This document shows, one piece after another, positions 1 to 11,149 of a stretch of 64,000 nt of DNA. The stretch is from Thereva unica (lineage: Eukaryota > Arthropoda > Insecta > Diptera > Therevidae). Position 1 is the first letter of the stretch. Every line of letters starts with the position of its first letter. Below the pieces are notes generated by a model that was not told the origin of the DNA, did no database searches, and worked only from the letters and a program-made list of their open reading frames with translations. Position numbers and translations under genes: made by a program. The stretch lies in the NCBI GenBank assembly GCA_949987705.1, contig OX465282.1, forward strand, positions 42,372,039 through 42,436,038. The letters are read 5' to 3'.

Positions 1-964
1 AGGTAAATTAGCTGAATTGCCCTGATCAGTTTGATCGTGCAACAAACTGTGATGCTGGCTACCACACATCCTACACGCGAATTTGGTGGTGCATTCAGCA
101 GTTTCATGGTTCCACAAACATCTTTCGCAATGCTTGTGTTTGATCAGCCAATTTCTTCTGGCTGTAACTGATAGTTCTTTGAACCGTTGACATCTTGTTA
201 AAAAATGTTTTTCTCTGCACATAGGGCAGTGCTTTATAGAATTCCCTTTCTCAGGGTGGTCTGACCTTGTTTGATAGCCATTCCTGTTTTGTCCCTTATA
301 TACCGGGGCTGTATGATGCCTGTAAGCCGGTTGGGACCTACCTTTACTGGTAGTATGATTATCCTGCTGGTTTGTATAGCAGGTCGTAAGTCTACTATGA
401 CTCTTCTCAGCTTTGTGAGGATTGCTACCTGCCTTATGCAGATGGATATCCTTGGTTGCCTCTAGGCTTCGATAACGTTGCTCCATGAACGTAATCAATT
501 CCTTTAAGGATGGCAGCTCGTCTGACTTCGCTATCAATTGTTCCCATAAACTCCGTGTTTTCTCCGGCAGCTTTTGCGCTGTTATGAACACGAAGATGGG
601 ATCCCAATTGGCTATGTCTACTTTAAGTGCCTTTAAATTGTACTGTATACGTTGCAACTCGTCCAGGAATGTCCAAGGTTGGTAATTGTAAAATTGCCTT
701 GGGTGAACCCGCTTGTTCACGTTCAGTCCCCGAGCTGACTAATAACCCATCTTTTAAATCTCCATAGAATTCGGAATACATTTCTTCGAATTCTTCGTAC
801 TGAATACCTTCCGAATATGCCCACACGGCGGCTTGGACTTTCTCATCTTCGATACTATCGATATCTGCAACAACTAGTTCATCATGGTTTTCCTTAAATT
901 TTTCCCATGTGGACTTTATCGATTCCAACTTTCCCGAAAGATACCCCCGGGTTCTCCGACCCAC
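1..964 (-). pseudogene. BEL/Pao gag, 5' part of an element running off the window
   Basis: On the minus strand this encodes a BEL/Pao gag (DUF1759-type). The N-terminal part (964 to about 640) has the acidic helical segment with WEKF, YEEFEEMYSEF and the LP-LDIP motif. Near 640-660 the frame shifts and roughly 100 residues expected in the family are missing. Reading then resumes with the WDPIFVF and LWEQLIAKSDELPS segments. It ends in two Cys/His clusters: HCPMCREKHFLTRC, then C-x2-C and CRMCGSQHHSLLH near positions 20-250. The LTR and primer-binding site lie just upstream at 1171-1587. Protease and pol would lie before position 1. The same family occurs on the plus strand at 15.1-18.4 kb, where the WDP block is closely similar. 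I infer a defective copy because of the internal deletion and frameshift. Confidence 0.85.
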
Positions 965-1170
965 AGGTGTCTTTTTGTAGTTGGATAAGGTTTGATTAAG
1001 GCAATCTGTTGACTCAGAATACCTTTCATTTTTTTGCTTTATATTAATATCACGGGGTTAGACAAATAACAAATAATTAAATCTTTGGACAAACTAAATA
1101 TTTGAAGAAAAATAAAAAGCTTTCAGCTAGCACTTTATCGGAAATTATATTTGATTTGACCACGACCTAT

Positions 1171-1186
1171 CCGGCTCGAAGGACCA
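1171..1186 (-). other. Primer-binding site of the minus-strand BEL/Pao element
   Basis: Read on the minus strand the site is TGGTCCTTCGAGCCGG, directly abutting the CA end of the LTR. It begins with TGG, as expected for pairing with the CCA end of a tRNA primer. The same 16-mer occurs at 5099-5114 and a mutated form at 14,963-14,979. Confidence 0.8.
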
Positions 1187-1587
1187 TGTTTCGGCGCGAG
1201 ACGCCGAAAATAATAAAATTTTTAAATATTACTTTCAAATCTCTAAAAATGCTGTAAAAGGATAGGTCTCTGATAAAAATGCAGGAGTGGTTTAAAATTC
1301 AAATATAATTTCTCCTAAATATTATAAAAACTAATTAAATCTATTTAAATTCTAATTTTAATTAAATACTTTTTTTTAAATGAAATTGCAGATTAATTTG
1401 ACTGAAGGTCAATTTAAAATTATCTTATGATTAATCCGGATAATTCCTGGATATCTGTAATGAAATAATAATTACTATTTGTCCAAAGATTTTATTAAAC
1501 TATCAAAGCTCAGAGAAATTCTCTTGTGGTCATGGAAAAATTCCTCTTTTTAATTTCGTCGGATTATACCAGACGTGGCTGCCAACA
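1187..1587 (-). repeat. 5' LTR of BEL/Pao element (about 401 bp)
   Basis: On the minus strand it starts TGTTGGCAGCC at 1587 and ends GCCGAAACA at 1187, giving canonical TG...CA termini. The primer-binding site follows at once. The partner 3' LTR must lie outside the window, so boundaries rest on the termini and PBS only. Confidence 0.75.
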
Positions 1588-3160
1588 CTTAATAATTGCA
1601 ACGGTTGTTTTTCACCGCAAATAGCGCCGTATAAGATTTGCTTCTTGCAATTTTTAATGATAGCTCATTGAGCTTAAAATTGGCCACTATTGCTTAAAAT
1701 AATTAATATCAACCTTGCTTTTATGGCGCCTTAAATTCAAGGAAAACTTTCTGAAAGCTTTGACTAATTGTTCCACTCAAAGGTGATTTTAGAATCACCC
1801 GTGTTTGGAACCGTGAATATAAATTTCTTTCACCAATAAAAAAACGGCCTTTCTATCTTGACAAGATACTATGGTGTGCTTTAAACATACAATTGATGAT
1901 GTTTGGAATAATTATTCTAGGAGTGTTCAAGATATGTCCACACCTTTGAAAACTCCTAATTTTTCTTCAATTATTCCTAGAAATATTATATTGGAAATTT
2001 CAAGGTAAAAGTACTCTTGAAATCTCCCCACAATATTTGTTGGGAAATTTCCTTAAATTTCTTTCCCTGGTGCTTCCACCACCGGTAACCACAAGAATTA
2101 TCCACTAATCTAACCCCCGAACCGACGGTGATACCTGTCGGTTATCTAAGTCCCTAATTTGGCGACTAATGCCAGCCAAAGTATTATCTGTGACGGTAAA
2201 TACCTGTCGAATTCTGAAAAATAAAAGACGGTCTTCGCCTGTCTTGTTAAAAAAATATTATTATTGAAAAAAATGTTTTTTTTTTAATTGAAGATGATCT
2301 CGTCTTGTCTCCTTGGTGTGATGGTCAATGCCTATCTGGTCGCGATCTGAATAAAAACTGGGCGGAAAGAACAGCTTTGAGCTGATGCTTCGAACTTTAT
2401 AGCCCGGACGCATCCGATCGAGAGCTTAAAGCTGGGGGGATAAAGCTCTTTTACGCATTTTAAGTCGTATAATCTTTAATTTTATACCAAATTGGTTTAT
2501 TCTGATCTCACCCCAGCTTGAAGCTTTTGAGCTTTCTGTTAAAAATTGACATTTCTACATGTCATAATAAAATTGGGTAAGTAAAATTTGTATATATTGT
2601 ATATATTGTTATTGTAACATTATTAATTATGTATTTATTTATTTAATTTTAGATATTGAGCCCTGTTTTTCCTGCTTCTTTTGGTTGAAGGCACTTGGCC
2701 CAGGTGCCTTCTAAGGTAATGATTTATTATATTTATTGTTAGTCAATTTTTAATATTTTCTCTTTGCAGGTACTTTGTTAGTTATTTAATAAGTAGTTAG
2801 ATTTAGTTTTTATTTAGATATAGGTTTATTTTAATTTTATTAGTTTAATTTAGTTATAGTTTTAGAAATGTATTTTATAGGCTTAATATATTTATTTTAT
2901 TAGTAATTTTTGTCTGTTTGTTTATGTTTACATGTTTGTATTGTATTGTGTTGTGTTTTAGGTTTTGGTCGAAGATGCCTGTTACGCGCTGCTGCGCCGT
3001 AACAATAATCAACAAACGAATCTCTAATAACGAATCTGTTCTCCCACGATAGATGTCAATTCTTTTCTAAATCGATTTTTAATTTTTTCCAATAAAACAA
3101 AACTTCGCCGCCTTAGGTGATTTTTCTTTTTCCACATTCTTTATACCTGAGTATTAGACT
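1588..3160. other. AT-rich stretch without recognisable genes
   Basis: No open frame of note on either strand. It holds the hairpin cluster at 2122-2243, a T-rich stretch from 2570 to 2950, and a 25-bp inverted repeat at 2980-3004 with arms TGTTACG and CGTAACA. That last pair resembles a Gypsy LTR end, but I could not define an LTR around it. Confidence 0.5.
2122..2243. repeat. Three related short hairpins
   Basis: Three copies of a GACGGT...CCTGTC arrangement occur at 2122-2141, 2192-2208 and 2227-2243. Each can fold with a GAC/GTC plus GG(T)/(A)CC stem around a short loop. The loops differ while the stems are kept. Confidence 0.5.
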
Positions 3161-3161
3161 C

Positions 3162-4940
3162 TTAGTTGACAGCTCGGCCATCCAAATCCGAATCCGCCTC
3201 GGATTCTTCTTCTGTACCCTCGATGTCGATGTCGTCTAATTCCGGAGATGTAGCTACCCAGGGTTTCATTCGTTCTGCACTATATACTGATTTGAACGGC
3301 TTCTGCGTTCTCTGTAAGTCCGGTGGATCAGTTATTAAGTATCTGTCTCGGTCCAGAACGGCAGTTACAGAAAATGGTCCTCGATACTTAGGTTCCAGTT
3401 TCCTGCTCTCCCCTGTAGCAGGGGGTATATAATCAATTACAACAAGATCTCCTTCTTTGTATTGTCTTGGAGTCTGATGTCGTTGGTCAAATCTGGCTTT
3501 CCAGCGAGCTCGCTCGGCTTCAATTCTTGATGCTATCTCTTGTCTTTTTTCTGAAGAATCGGTCGTCTCAATTAAAATTTCGTCTTCATTGTCTTGCAGC
3601 GCATCCAGTATCCTATTTGAAATTAAGTCTCTCAGCGGGAAATCAAATACTACCTCATTTGGGCTGCAACCAGTAGTCTGATTTTTCTGTGAATTCAGAG
3701 ACCACTGCAATTCCCGTAATCGCCGATCCCATTCGTTTTCACTCGTTGTGGTTGTTCTAATAAACTGAAGAATAGATTGATTAGCACGTTCAATCACCCC
3801 ATTAGCGCGCGGTGTGCGTGTCGCGTTTAGAACGTGCTGAATTCCATTTTTCGCACAAAAGTCTTTAAATGTCTTTGCCGTGAAGGCGGTACCCCGATCC
3901 GTAACAATCTTCCGTGGCAAGCCGAAGTAGGTCGTTAACTCTAGTAATGCGTTTATTACTGAAACTGTTTTAGTACTACGCACTGCTTTAACTACAATGT
4001 ACCTCGAGAAATGATCGATAATACCCAGGACATGAGTATGTCCACCTCTGCTCCGTGGAAACGGTCCAAGGTGATCCATGTGCAACACTCGGAATGGAAT
4101 GGGTATAAGGTCATCTCCGTAGAGCTAAACTTCCTTCTTTCCTCCTGGTCGCTTATTATAGAGGCATTCCAAACAGGCCTTCACGTAAGCCTTCACGTAA
4201 CGCCGCATAGGTGGAAACCAAAATTTTCGTCGGAGTTTTTGAATAACCTTGTCTTCTCCGAAATGTCCAGATTCGTCATGTGCCGTTTGCACAATTTTTC
4301 CTCTCACGGCTTTTGGTACTACCCATTACGGATTTCCGTCAACCATTCTGAATTAACGTCCATTCACCAACGAGTATTTTTGTTTGATTTCAGTTGCTCT
4401 AGGTGAAGCGAGTTCGCCTTTTACAATCCTAATGACTTCGTTTATCACGGGATCCGATCTTGGCAATGTAGTCAGCCAATCATCCGTTTCAACTCCTATA
4501 CGAAGAATCTCATGCATAACTGTCGTCTGTGTGACAGCTTCACCTACCGGAGCACGACTAAGAGCATCTGCATGTCGAAGCCGATCCGACGCACGGTGTA
4601 CAACCTCGAAGTCAAATTCCATTAACTTTAGCCACCATCTACTGATTCTTGGATTTAATGGCTTACTCACTTTGGTCGTTACCACGGTAAAATGTTTTCC
4701 GAGCAAGTAAACTCTGAATCTCTCTAAACTGCACACCACAGCCAAAACCTCTAACTCGTGGCTATGATATTTTGATTCCATCTCGGTGCAATGTCGGCTG
4801 AAGTAGAACACAGGTCGCACGTCTCCCTCCGCTTGATGTTGCATCAAGACTCCTGCCACTCCTACGCTGCACGCATCAGTATGCACTTCATGCTGTTTAA
4901 TGGGATCGTATAGTACCAATACAACACAATCTGATAACAA
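3162..4940 (-). pseudogene. Ty3/Gypsy pol fragment: RNase H, zinc finger, integrase
   Basis: A single minus-strand frame runs from 4940 to 3162 with three in-frame stops, at about 4353-4355, 4326-4328 and 4125-4127. The first part is RNase H (HTDACSVGVAGVLM, FSRHCTEMESKYHSHELE). The second catalytic TD is degenerate, reading VVTTKVSKPLN. Next comes the H-x-H / C-x2-C finger (HDESGHFGEDK to CLECLYNKR) and the integrase core with catalytic D in LHMDHLGPF, D in VTDRGTAF and E in GVIERANQS. The C-terminal part has GDLVVIDY and an acidic tail. Reverse transcriptase, protease and gag are absent. A 6-residue duplication (KAYVKA) near 4190 comes from a small repeat. A dead Gypsy copy. Confidence 0.88.
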
Positions 4941-5114
4941 AGAACTTAAGCACTTTACTGATAACGGTTTAACTGTAATATGACTTCAGCTTTATATTAA
5001 TTACACAACACTGATCCGCGATATATGAATATATTATGTTGATTAACACTAAACTTCCTTGAAATTGATGCTGCCGGTGTAGTATAAATAAACTTGTTCC
5101 GGCTCGAAGGACCA
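4941..5114 (-). other. Gypsy leader remnant with primer-binding site
   Basis: The TGGTCCTTCGAGCCGG site lies at 5099-5114 (minus strand), followed by a short leader that runs directly into RNase H coding sequence at 4940. Gag, protease and RT have therefore been deleted between PBS and RNase H. An LTR should start near 5115-5118 (minus-strand end GTTCTCTCTAAAACA), but its other boundary and its partner are not visible. Confidence 0.55.
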
Positions 5115-5919
5115 AAATGTTTTAGAGAGAACGGCAGTTTGAAATTAAGACACATTTTTTCACACTTTTAATTCATAATTTAATAATTTATTCATGTACT
5201 TGTTTGTAAACACAATACAAAATTTACTTCACTTTAAATGATAAAGTTCCGCGATACAAAATATTCTTCGATTAAAAAGACAGTAACTTATTGAATTTAA
5301 GTTTAAGCGATTAACAGTATTGATGAAGAACAACTGGAGAACACCGATGGCCAAACACCCGCACGACAGGACCTCGCGCCGTCAAAGTTTCGAAGCCAGT
5401 CAAATATCCAGCGAAGGCAAGTTTTTGTGATGTCGAACCAAAGTCTAGTAATAACAAGTCTTTCATCTTCATATAAAATTTCCCCCCCGTTAGTTGTGTG
5501 CGTGCATATATGAACATCACTGCTGAGCAAAACTCAACGCATACTTCGTGAATTCAGCGAGACAAAGCCAGATTCTCTTTTGACGATAAAGTATGCAGAA
5601 CAGAAAAGGAAAGAAAATTGAATCAGCTGCTTTCTTTCATAAATCAAAACAAATAAGCAAATATGCACCAATATATTAAGTTTATTCCCATATAAACTCA
5701 TAAAAGTTTAGCTGTTTAGTTGTATGCAAACGCGTATAAAAATGGTGCATTCTCTTTCTGATAGCCAGACATCGTCATTTGAAGAACTTTTGCATATAGC
5801 TGTTCGCCTTCCACTCATTAACTATATGAAGATGAAAGACTTGTTAATTTCTAGACTTTGTGTCGAACGTGCGATGTGATGTCGTCGTCACGTTATTAAA
5901 CGTCGATCGTTGGAAATTT
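5115..5919. other. Non-coding stretch with a dispersed inverted repeat
   Basis: No supportable gene. A segment at 5428-5478 recurs in inverted orientation at 5824-5873 (core ATGAAGATGAAAGACTTGTT) with about 350 bp between the arms. This could be an old MITE or the rest of an LTR. Confidence 0.45.
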
Positions 5920-7540
5920 CTTTTTGACGTGACAACGTCTATTAAAACGATGAACGCCGGCTGCATGCACGAAAAATGATGACTCATTGTCCCGTTATGT
6001 CCCGTTATGTCCCGTTATCTGCCGAAGTAATTGTAAAAATTTGATCGTAGTAATCTTAAAAATTTGATTAAAATTGTCAATATTTAATTAGATTAAATTT
6101 GTCAAATTGTCAACAATAAGCAAAGCAAGCCAAACACTCTGTCTCCTAACTGGGTGCCGGTGTATAAGAAAATAGTGAACATTACACTGACGAAAACTGT
6201 GAAATGCAAACGAAAACAGTTTCCTTGCGTTCCTGCTTGTGCTATGACCATTCATAAGTCGCAAGGTGGGACGTTTACTGTTATTGTTTATAAATACTCC
6301 TCGGAGCAACCACAACAGTTGGTGTACGTGGCGCTGAGTCGGGTAACGAATATAGACGGCTTGCACATCATCACAGAAAAAGATGCGCCTTTTATCTTCA
6401 AACATGGACGGGATGGGAACGACACACAGACTACGCGAGATGTCCGTAACGAATATATTCGACTCCGTGGACACACCCTTCAAACAATCACTTCGAAAGC
6501 AATGAAATTTTGTGATGACGGTAACAACGCTGGGCAAGCTGTAGTGACAAACCTTAATGTTCAGAGTTTGTCTGCGCACTTCGCCGATATTGAAACGGAT
6601 CCCGTGATACCAAGATCGGATTATTTGGTATTGACTGAAACGTGGATGCGTGACAATTTTGATCCAGTTCCAATCAATAATTATGAGTGTATAACTAGGC
6701 AGAATAATCGATCGGATTCTGATACAAACGCAGCTGGTGGAGTGGCAATCTATCGAAAATTAACATCAACATCCACGGCCAATGTTCTCCACGTTGAATT
6801 GTCGGACACAACTCGTCTCATCAGAAGCACAGGCGAAGTCTGCTTGGCTGAAATTACATGCTTCACTGCTGATACAACGTATAAAATTGTACTTGGCGCA
6901 GTGTATATTCATCCTGGAGCAAGTGTCTCAAACATTAGTATTGCTGCACCAAGCACTCTTTCCGTATGTGCATAACAGGCAGTATGTGCATCCGATCATG
7001 CAAGTTGATACCAATGTACCAATTCTTCTTTGTGGCGACTTCAACACAAACGTGAAAAATGATGATACATTCCTCAAATTCATGAAGGATATGTACAATC
7101 TCGAATGCACATCAGATGTTACTAAGTCAACGACGCTGAGAGGAACAACCCTCGATTTGACTTTTTCAAGGCACATTACACTCATTTCATACTTTTCCTA
7201 TCATCGACCTATCCTTAACAGAATAACACAGATTGCAAGAAGTTAAATATCAGACATGTATAAAAGCTGTAAATGAATTTGTTACTACACATTGTTACTT
7301 GTAAATAATCTGTTCATTAAAGTAATAAACATATTTGGATTCATTAGTGCAAATAAAAGCTAATTTACCAATCAAAATGAATATTTCATTTCACTCCTTT
7401 TTGTATCCATACAAAATAATGATAATTTAATATAAATGATTCAGTTTTATTCATAAAAGTATGCAATCATTTCATCAATGTTTTCTCATGACGTTGTCAC
7501 GTTAAACTATCGTCCGTAAACCCTCTTTACAGACAACAAT
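5920..7540 (+). mobile_element. Helitron2/Helentron fragment, copy 1
   Basis: Homologous to 41,725-44,850 and 62,680-64,000. It starts in a block containing repeated CCCGTTATGT units (5990-6020), carries the helicase C-terminus plus endonuclease gene, and ends in a shared 3' non-coding tail that breaks off near 7537. It lacks the hAT insertion of the other two copies and so preserves the empty insertion site CTACGCGA at 6431-6438. Confidence 0.8.
6100..7246 (+). pseudogene. Helentron helicase C-terminus fused to EEP endonuclease
   Basis: The first part is the end of a Pif1-like SF1 helicase: KRKQFPCVPACAMTIHKSQG and the motif VI-type VYVALSRVTNIDGL. The reading then passes straight into an endonuclease/exonuclease/phosphatase-type domain (NVQSLSAHF, SDYLVLTETW, GGVAIYRK, CGDFNTNV). 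A helicase followed by an AP-endonuclease-like domain is the known signature of Helitron2/Helentron Rep-Hel-EN proteins. The Rep domain and most of the helicase are absent. Near 6940 the frame shifts, and the conserved GDFN motif lies in another frame at 7036-7047. The annotated start is arbitrary because the frame is open upstream. Confidence 0.83.
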
Positions 7541-7553
7541 TTTTGCGTTGTTT

Positions 7554-7641
7554 GGGGTTTTGATTGTTTAAATGTTGCCAGAGTGTTTTTGGCAAATGGG
7601 GTTTTGATTGTTTAAATGTTGCCAGAGTCTTTTTGGCAAAT
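7554..7641 (+). repeat. Two tandem copies of a 44-bp unit
   Basis: The unit begins GGGGTTTTGATTGTTTAAATG and ends TTTTTGGCAAAT. The two copies differ at about one base. They sit exactly where the Helentron 3' tail breaks off. Confidence 0.8.
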
Positions 7642-7654
7642 GTTTGTGCACTTT

Positions 7655-8100
7655 TAACAGGGGTGAAATGGGGTTACCAAACTACTCGAGCTATAGGGCT
7701 GAAATTTCGACGGGGACATCCACTAAGAGGCGATCACTCGAAATTCATCCTCTAAGGCGGTGAAATGGGGTTAACCCAGACCTCTGAAGCTGAAAGGCTG
7801 AAATTTTGACAGTGCATTCCTATAATCACGTAGAAATGAATGACTTGAAATTCACTTTATTTAATATCCATTTGTGATTGTTTCATAATTTCTTTCTTAC
7901 GTAAATGGGCGAACAAACTTAACGAACGTTCGTCAAACCCTAAAATGTCACTTCTTTTGAGACATATATATGCCAATCTCTGCTTCAAAACTTGCAGATT
8001 TATTGAGCAGAGGTGATATATGCATCAATTTGTTTACCATATTTATTTTTAAAAAATGCACTATAATGAACCCTTTTTAGGGATAATAACAGCTGACTTT
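7655..8100 (-). repeat. HINE/Helentron 5'-region segment, inverted
   Basis: Reverse complement of 40,260-40,700 and 61,210-61,660: it carries about one and a half units of the 118-bp GGGGTGAAATGGGG minisatellite, then the block with CGAACGTTCGTCAAACC and the CTCTGCTCAATAAATCTGCA region. A piece of a second Helentron in opposite orientation beside copy 1. Confidence 0.7.
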
Positions 8101-8399
8101 TAGTGTTTTTAAACTCTTTTCTTTACTTTCACTTCGGAGCATCAAATCTTGTAACGTTAATTTAACCGCCTTTTACTCCATACAAATGGATGAAACTTTG
8201 CAGGCATACATATTCCCGATGACAATACACGAATATGACATTTTGTTACATTTTTTGTTGTTGATTTTGTTGTTGAGTTACAAAAAACGATTTTTAATAA
8301 AAAATGCTTGGAATTATTCGTTCTACTCAATGTAGAGTCTTAAAATTCACTTCCCTTCAATAAAAATTGGTTAAAATTAACAGACATGTGTATGTCCGA

Positions 8400-8880
8400 C
8401 GAAAACACACGAGAATGATAGTTCCAAATTAAAAATGGCGGCCAAAAAAATATGATGGATTACATTTTTCTTTACAAGCCACTCGTTCGATATGGGTATC
8501 AAAAGAAAGGTTATAATAAGTTGAATACAATTAGCGTCATCCTAAATTCAAAATGGCGGTAGAAAAATGGCGGCATAAAAGTGGCGGCCAACACAAAACA
8601 GACGATCAATTTTTCTTTACAACGCGCTCGGCATGGGTATCAAATGGAAGGGAGTGACAATTAGAATACTGTTGTCTGTGTCCCGTCATTTCAATTCAAA
8701 ATGGCGGCCAACACAAAATGGCGGTTTACCCTTTTATTTACTTCGCTCTCGGTATGGATATCAAATGAAAGTGTATTAAAGTGAGTAAGAAAGTAAACTG
8801 TATGACGTCGTTTTAAATCAATTATGGCGTTCACTAAAAAATGGCGGAAGACATAACACAGCTACCAATAGCAAATAAAA
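8400..8880. repeat. Degenerate tandem repeat with AAATGGCGG motifs
   Basis: Units of roughly 100 bp each carry 'tatgggtatcaaa..gaaag' followed by one or more AAATGGCGG copies. The 'gggtatcaaatgaaag' part is shared with the arrays at 11.15-12.92 kb and 19.46-20.31 kb. Probably decayed HINE minisatellite. Confidence 0.6.
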
Positions 8881-9154
8881 ATATGATTTAAAAAGATGCA
8901 AAAAAATATGTTTTCAGTTTTTATTGCTCCAGCCAGTATACGCGAGCACACTACCTTTCAAAATGTAAAAAAAAACGTAGAGCGCTATTAGATTTTTGAG
9001 GGGTCATCAAATTGTGCATTTTTGGGCTGCACTTGAGAACTGTTGTAAAGAAACAAATACAAAACATGTAAAAAAGTTTCCTTATTTAACATGATAATCT
9101 AATTAAAAGTTTGGAAATTGTAATGTATTAATTAACGCTATTCGTTACTAAAAA
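8881..9154. other. AT-rich spacer, no gene seen
   Basis: A- and T-rich sequence with no coding frame or clear repeat. Confidence 0.4.
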
Positions 9155-9270
9155 GTAAAAAATAAAAAAAAGAAAAAAAAATTTAAGAAACTCTTTTCTT
9201 TACCTTAATATATTAATCAGTTGTGAACACAAAATTAATATAAATACTAAAAAAATCGACTAAAATTTAA
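9155..9270. repeat. Inverted repeat arm, partner at 14,341-14,460
   Basis: About 115 bp match the reverse complement of 14,341-14,460 with very few differences (core TTAATATATTAATCAGTTGTG). Each arm borders a foldback whose loop edge reads GTGGGGCG. The arms look like ends of two related elements in opposite orientation. Confidence 0.75.
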
Positions 9271-9760
9271 AATAATTATTAGATAAAAAAACTTTTTAAT
9301 ATAACACGTTTTTATAACGAACTAAAAAGTATAAAATAATGGCACTAGCCCCATACAGATTTAGAACCTCAAACATATTTCTAACACCATACAGAGAGTC
9401 CTGAAGATTTGTGATTGTGAATTTGTAATAGCTATGAAAATATATGTAAAATTTTAAAAGAAAAAACGTGGGGCGTATATATTATTGATGCGAATGATTT
9501 CTCAACCCAGCTACTCTACACTCCTTACTATTGTCTATAGCATGCGCCCCACGTTTTTTCGTTTAAAATTTTACATACTCGTATATTTTCATAGCTATAC
9601 AAATTCACAATCACAAATTTTCAGAACTCTCTGTATGGTATGGTGTTAGAAATATGTTTGAGGTTCTAAATCTGTATGGGGCTAGTGCCATTATTTTATA
9701 CTTTTTAGTTCGTTATAAAAACGTGTTATATTAAAAAGTTTTTTTTATCTAATAATTATT
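9271..9760. repeat. Foldback element, arms about 205 bp
   Basis: The left arm 9271-9475 and right arm 9544-9760 are inverted copies with few differences, and the loop is about 68 bp. The inner edges read CGTGGGGCG and GCGCCCCACG. It lies beside the 115-bp inverted arm at 9155-9270. No coding capacity. Confidence 0.85.
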
Positions 9761-9803
9761 ATCTACTTTTAGCTTTTTCAAAAAAAAAAGCTTATACAGA
9801 GGC

Positions 9804-9847
9804 TCTGTCCGTCTGTCCGTCTGTCCGTCTGTCCGTCTGTCCGTCTG
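9804..9847 (+). repeat. (CTGTCCGT)n microsatellite
   Basis: About five tandem copies of an 8-bp unit. The complementary ACAGACAG motif is typical of the 3' end of the HINE-like elements here (44,944-44,957). Confidence 0.85.
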
Positions 9848-10020
9848 AAGCCTACTTTCATCTCTGAAAGTACTGCAGATACAGACTTGGAAAATATCTC
9901 AAAATGTAGCTCTTGGTCAAAAGAGACTGAGAAAATGGTCTGGAAATTTCAACCAGAAGTATATTTAACAACAAAAGTATATTTAACAACAAAAAAGAGA
10001 TTTCTAATAAAGTCCATATA

Positions 10021-10084
10021 TCGGTAGCCTAGAGGTAAGGCGCTGGAGTCAGGTTCCAGGCGAACCAAGTTCAATCCCCGACCG
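10021..10084 (+). repeat. tRNA-derived SINE head (Leu-like)
   Basis: A tRNA-like fold is visible. The D-arm is GCCT/AGGC (10027-10030, 10038-10041). The anticodon stem is CTGGA/TCCAG (10043-10047, 10055-10059). The loop GTCAGGT has T33 and CAG in the anticodon position. A T-loop-like TTCAATC follows. T and acceptor stems pair poorly and the long variable arm expected for a leucine tRNA is missing, so I read this as a SINE or tRNA pseudogene. A truncated second copy with the same upstream flank (AACAACAAAAAAG...) lies at 10,436-10,487. Confidence 0.65.
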
Positions 10085-10435
10085 CAAAATGGTGAAATAA
10101 TTTTTTTTTTTACTTCGGTGTAGCATGTTTTAATTCTATTTCTCACTAAATTATATTATTTAATAATGATACTCAGGAGAACATAAACATTTATTTAATT
10201 AAAAGTGCAAAAAAAACATTTTCTTGAGTTTTTATGGATCTTCGGCGGCTTTATAAATCATTAAGAAATTTCGCGGAAATAATATAAAGTATTTATTTGT
10301 TTATATGCATATTTTATATGCTGTTCATTTTATTATAGTTTATAGTCATGTAGGTGGTGCTGTAGACCAAAACAAAAATTCAATTTTATCGAATTTCGCT
10401 GTGGATTTGTCACAATCAACCCGAAGCATATTTAA

Positions 10436-10487
10436 ACAACAAAAAAGGGATTACTAATAAAGTCCATCGGTAGCCTAGAGGTAAGAA
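10436..10487 (+). repeat. Truncated second copy of the SINE head
   Basis: Repeats the flank and the first 20 bases of the tRNA-like part of 10,021 (ATCGGTAGCCTAGAGGTAAG), then stops. This shows that flank and tRNA-like part move as one unit. Confidence 0.65.
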
Positions 10488-11149
10488 AATATGCAAATAC
10501 ATTACTGCAAAAACCATTTAGTTACTGCTTAGATTTTTTCGATGGCGGAAAGAATACCATGAAAAAGCGTAATTAGTGGCTAGTCTCTAGGCACAACATC
10601 CCACTAGTTTAGTCTTGTGTGCGACATTTGGCAATCACTTTTTAACATGGTCATGATATTATGACGGATACATGTGGAAAATTGTTACATAAATCTACTA
10701 ATAATATACCAATCTTTTTAATTTTAAAATTCCTGAAAATTAAAATGAAGGAGTAAGCTAAATTAATTTTATATGATTTTTATTTCAATAATAGCTGCAT
10801 CTCTTTTTTGATCATTTTTACTATTTTCACTCGTGAGTGCTCGCAACTACTGAAAAGCGTTTAGATGGCTTTTGACTGTATTTAACTGCTTTCTTCATAT
10901 AAAAACATCTATAAATTAAATTTGAGTCGTAATTATCTGAAACTTTTATCTTTCATTTTACTTTGAATAATTTACCGTATTAATTTAAATTATGTAACTG
11001 ATACATGTCAAGGTTGTTGTAAAGTTAGGCAATCCACCAAATTATGTCAGCCGCCAAGCTAAATTTACAATGACCTCATATAGCTTATTGTATTCTACTT
11101 ATCACACCCTTTTCTGTAGTACCTACGTCGCAGATGTTGTGATGAAAAT
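10488..11149. other. No recognisable feature
   Basis: AT-rich DNA without a coding frame, leading into the satellite array. Confidence 0.4.

Noticed and set aside
9949..10146. Minus-strand frame of 65 codons
   Set aside because: It overlaps the tRNA-like SINE head and has no protein features.
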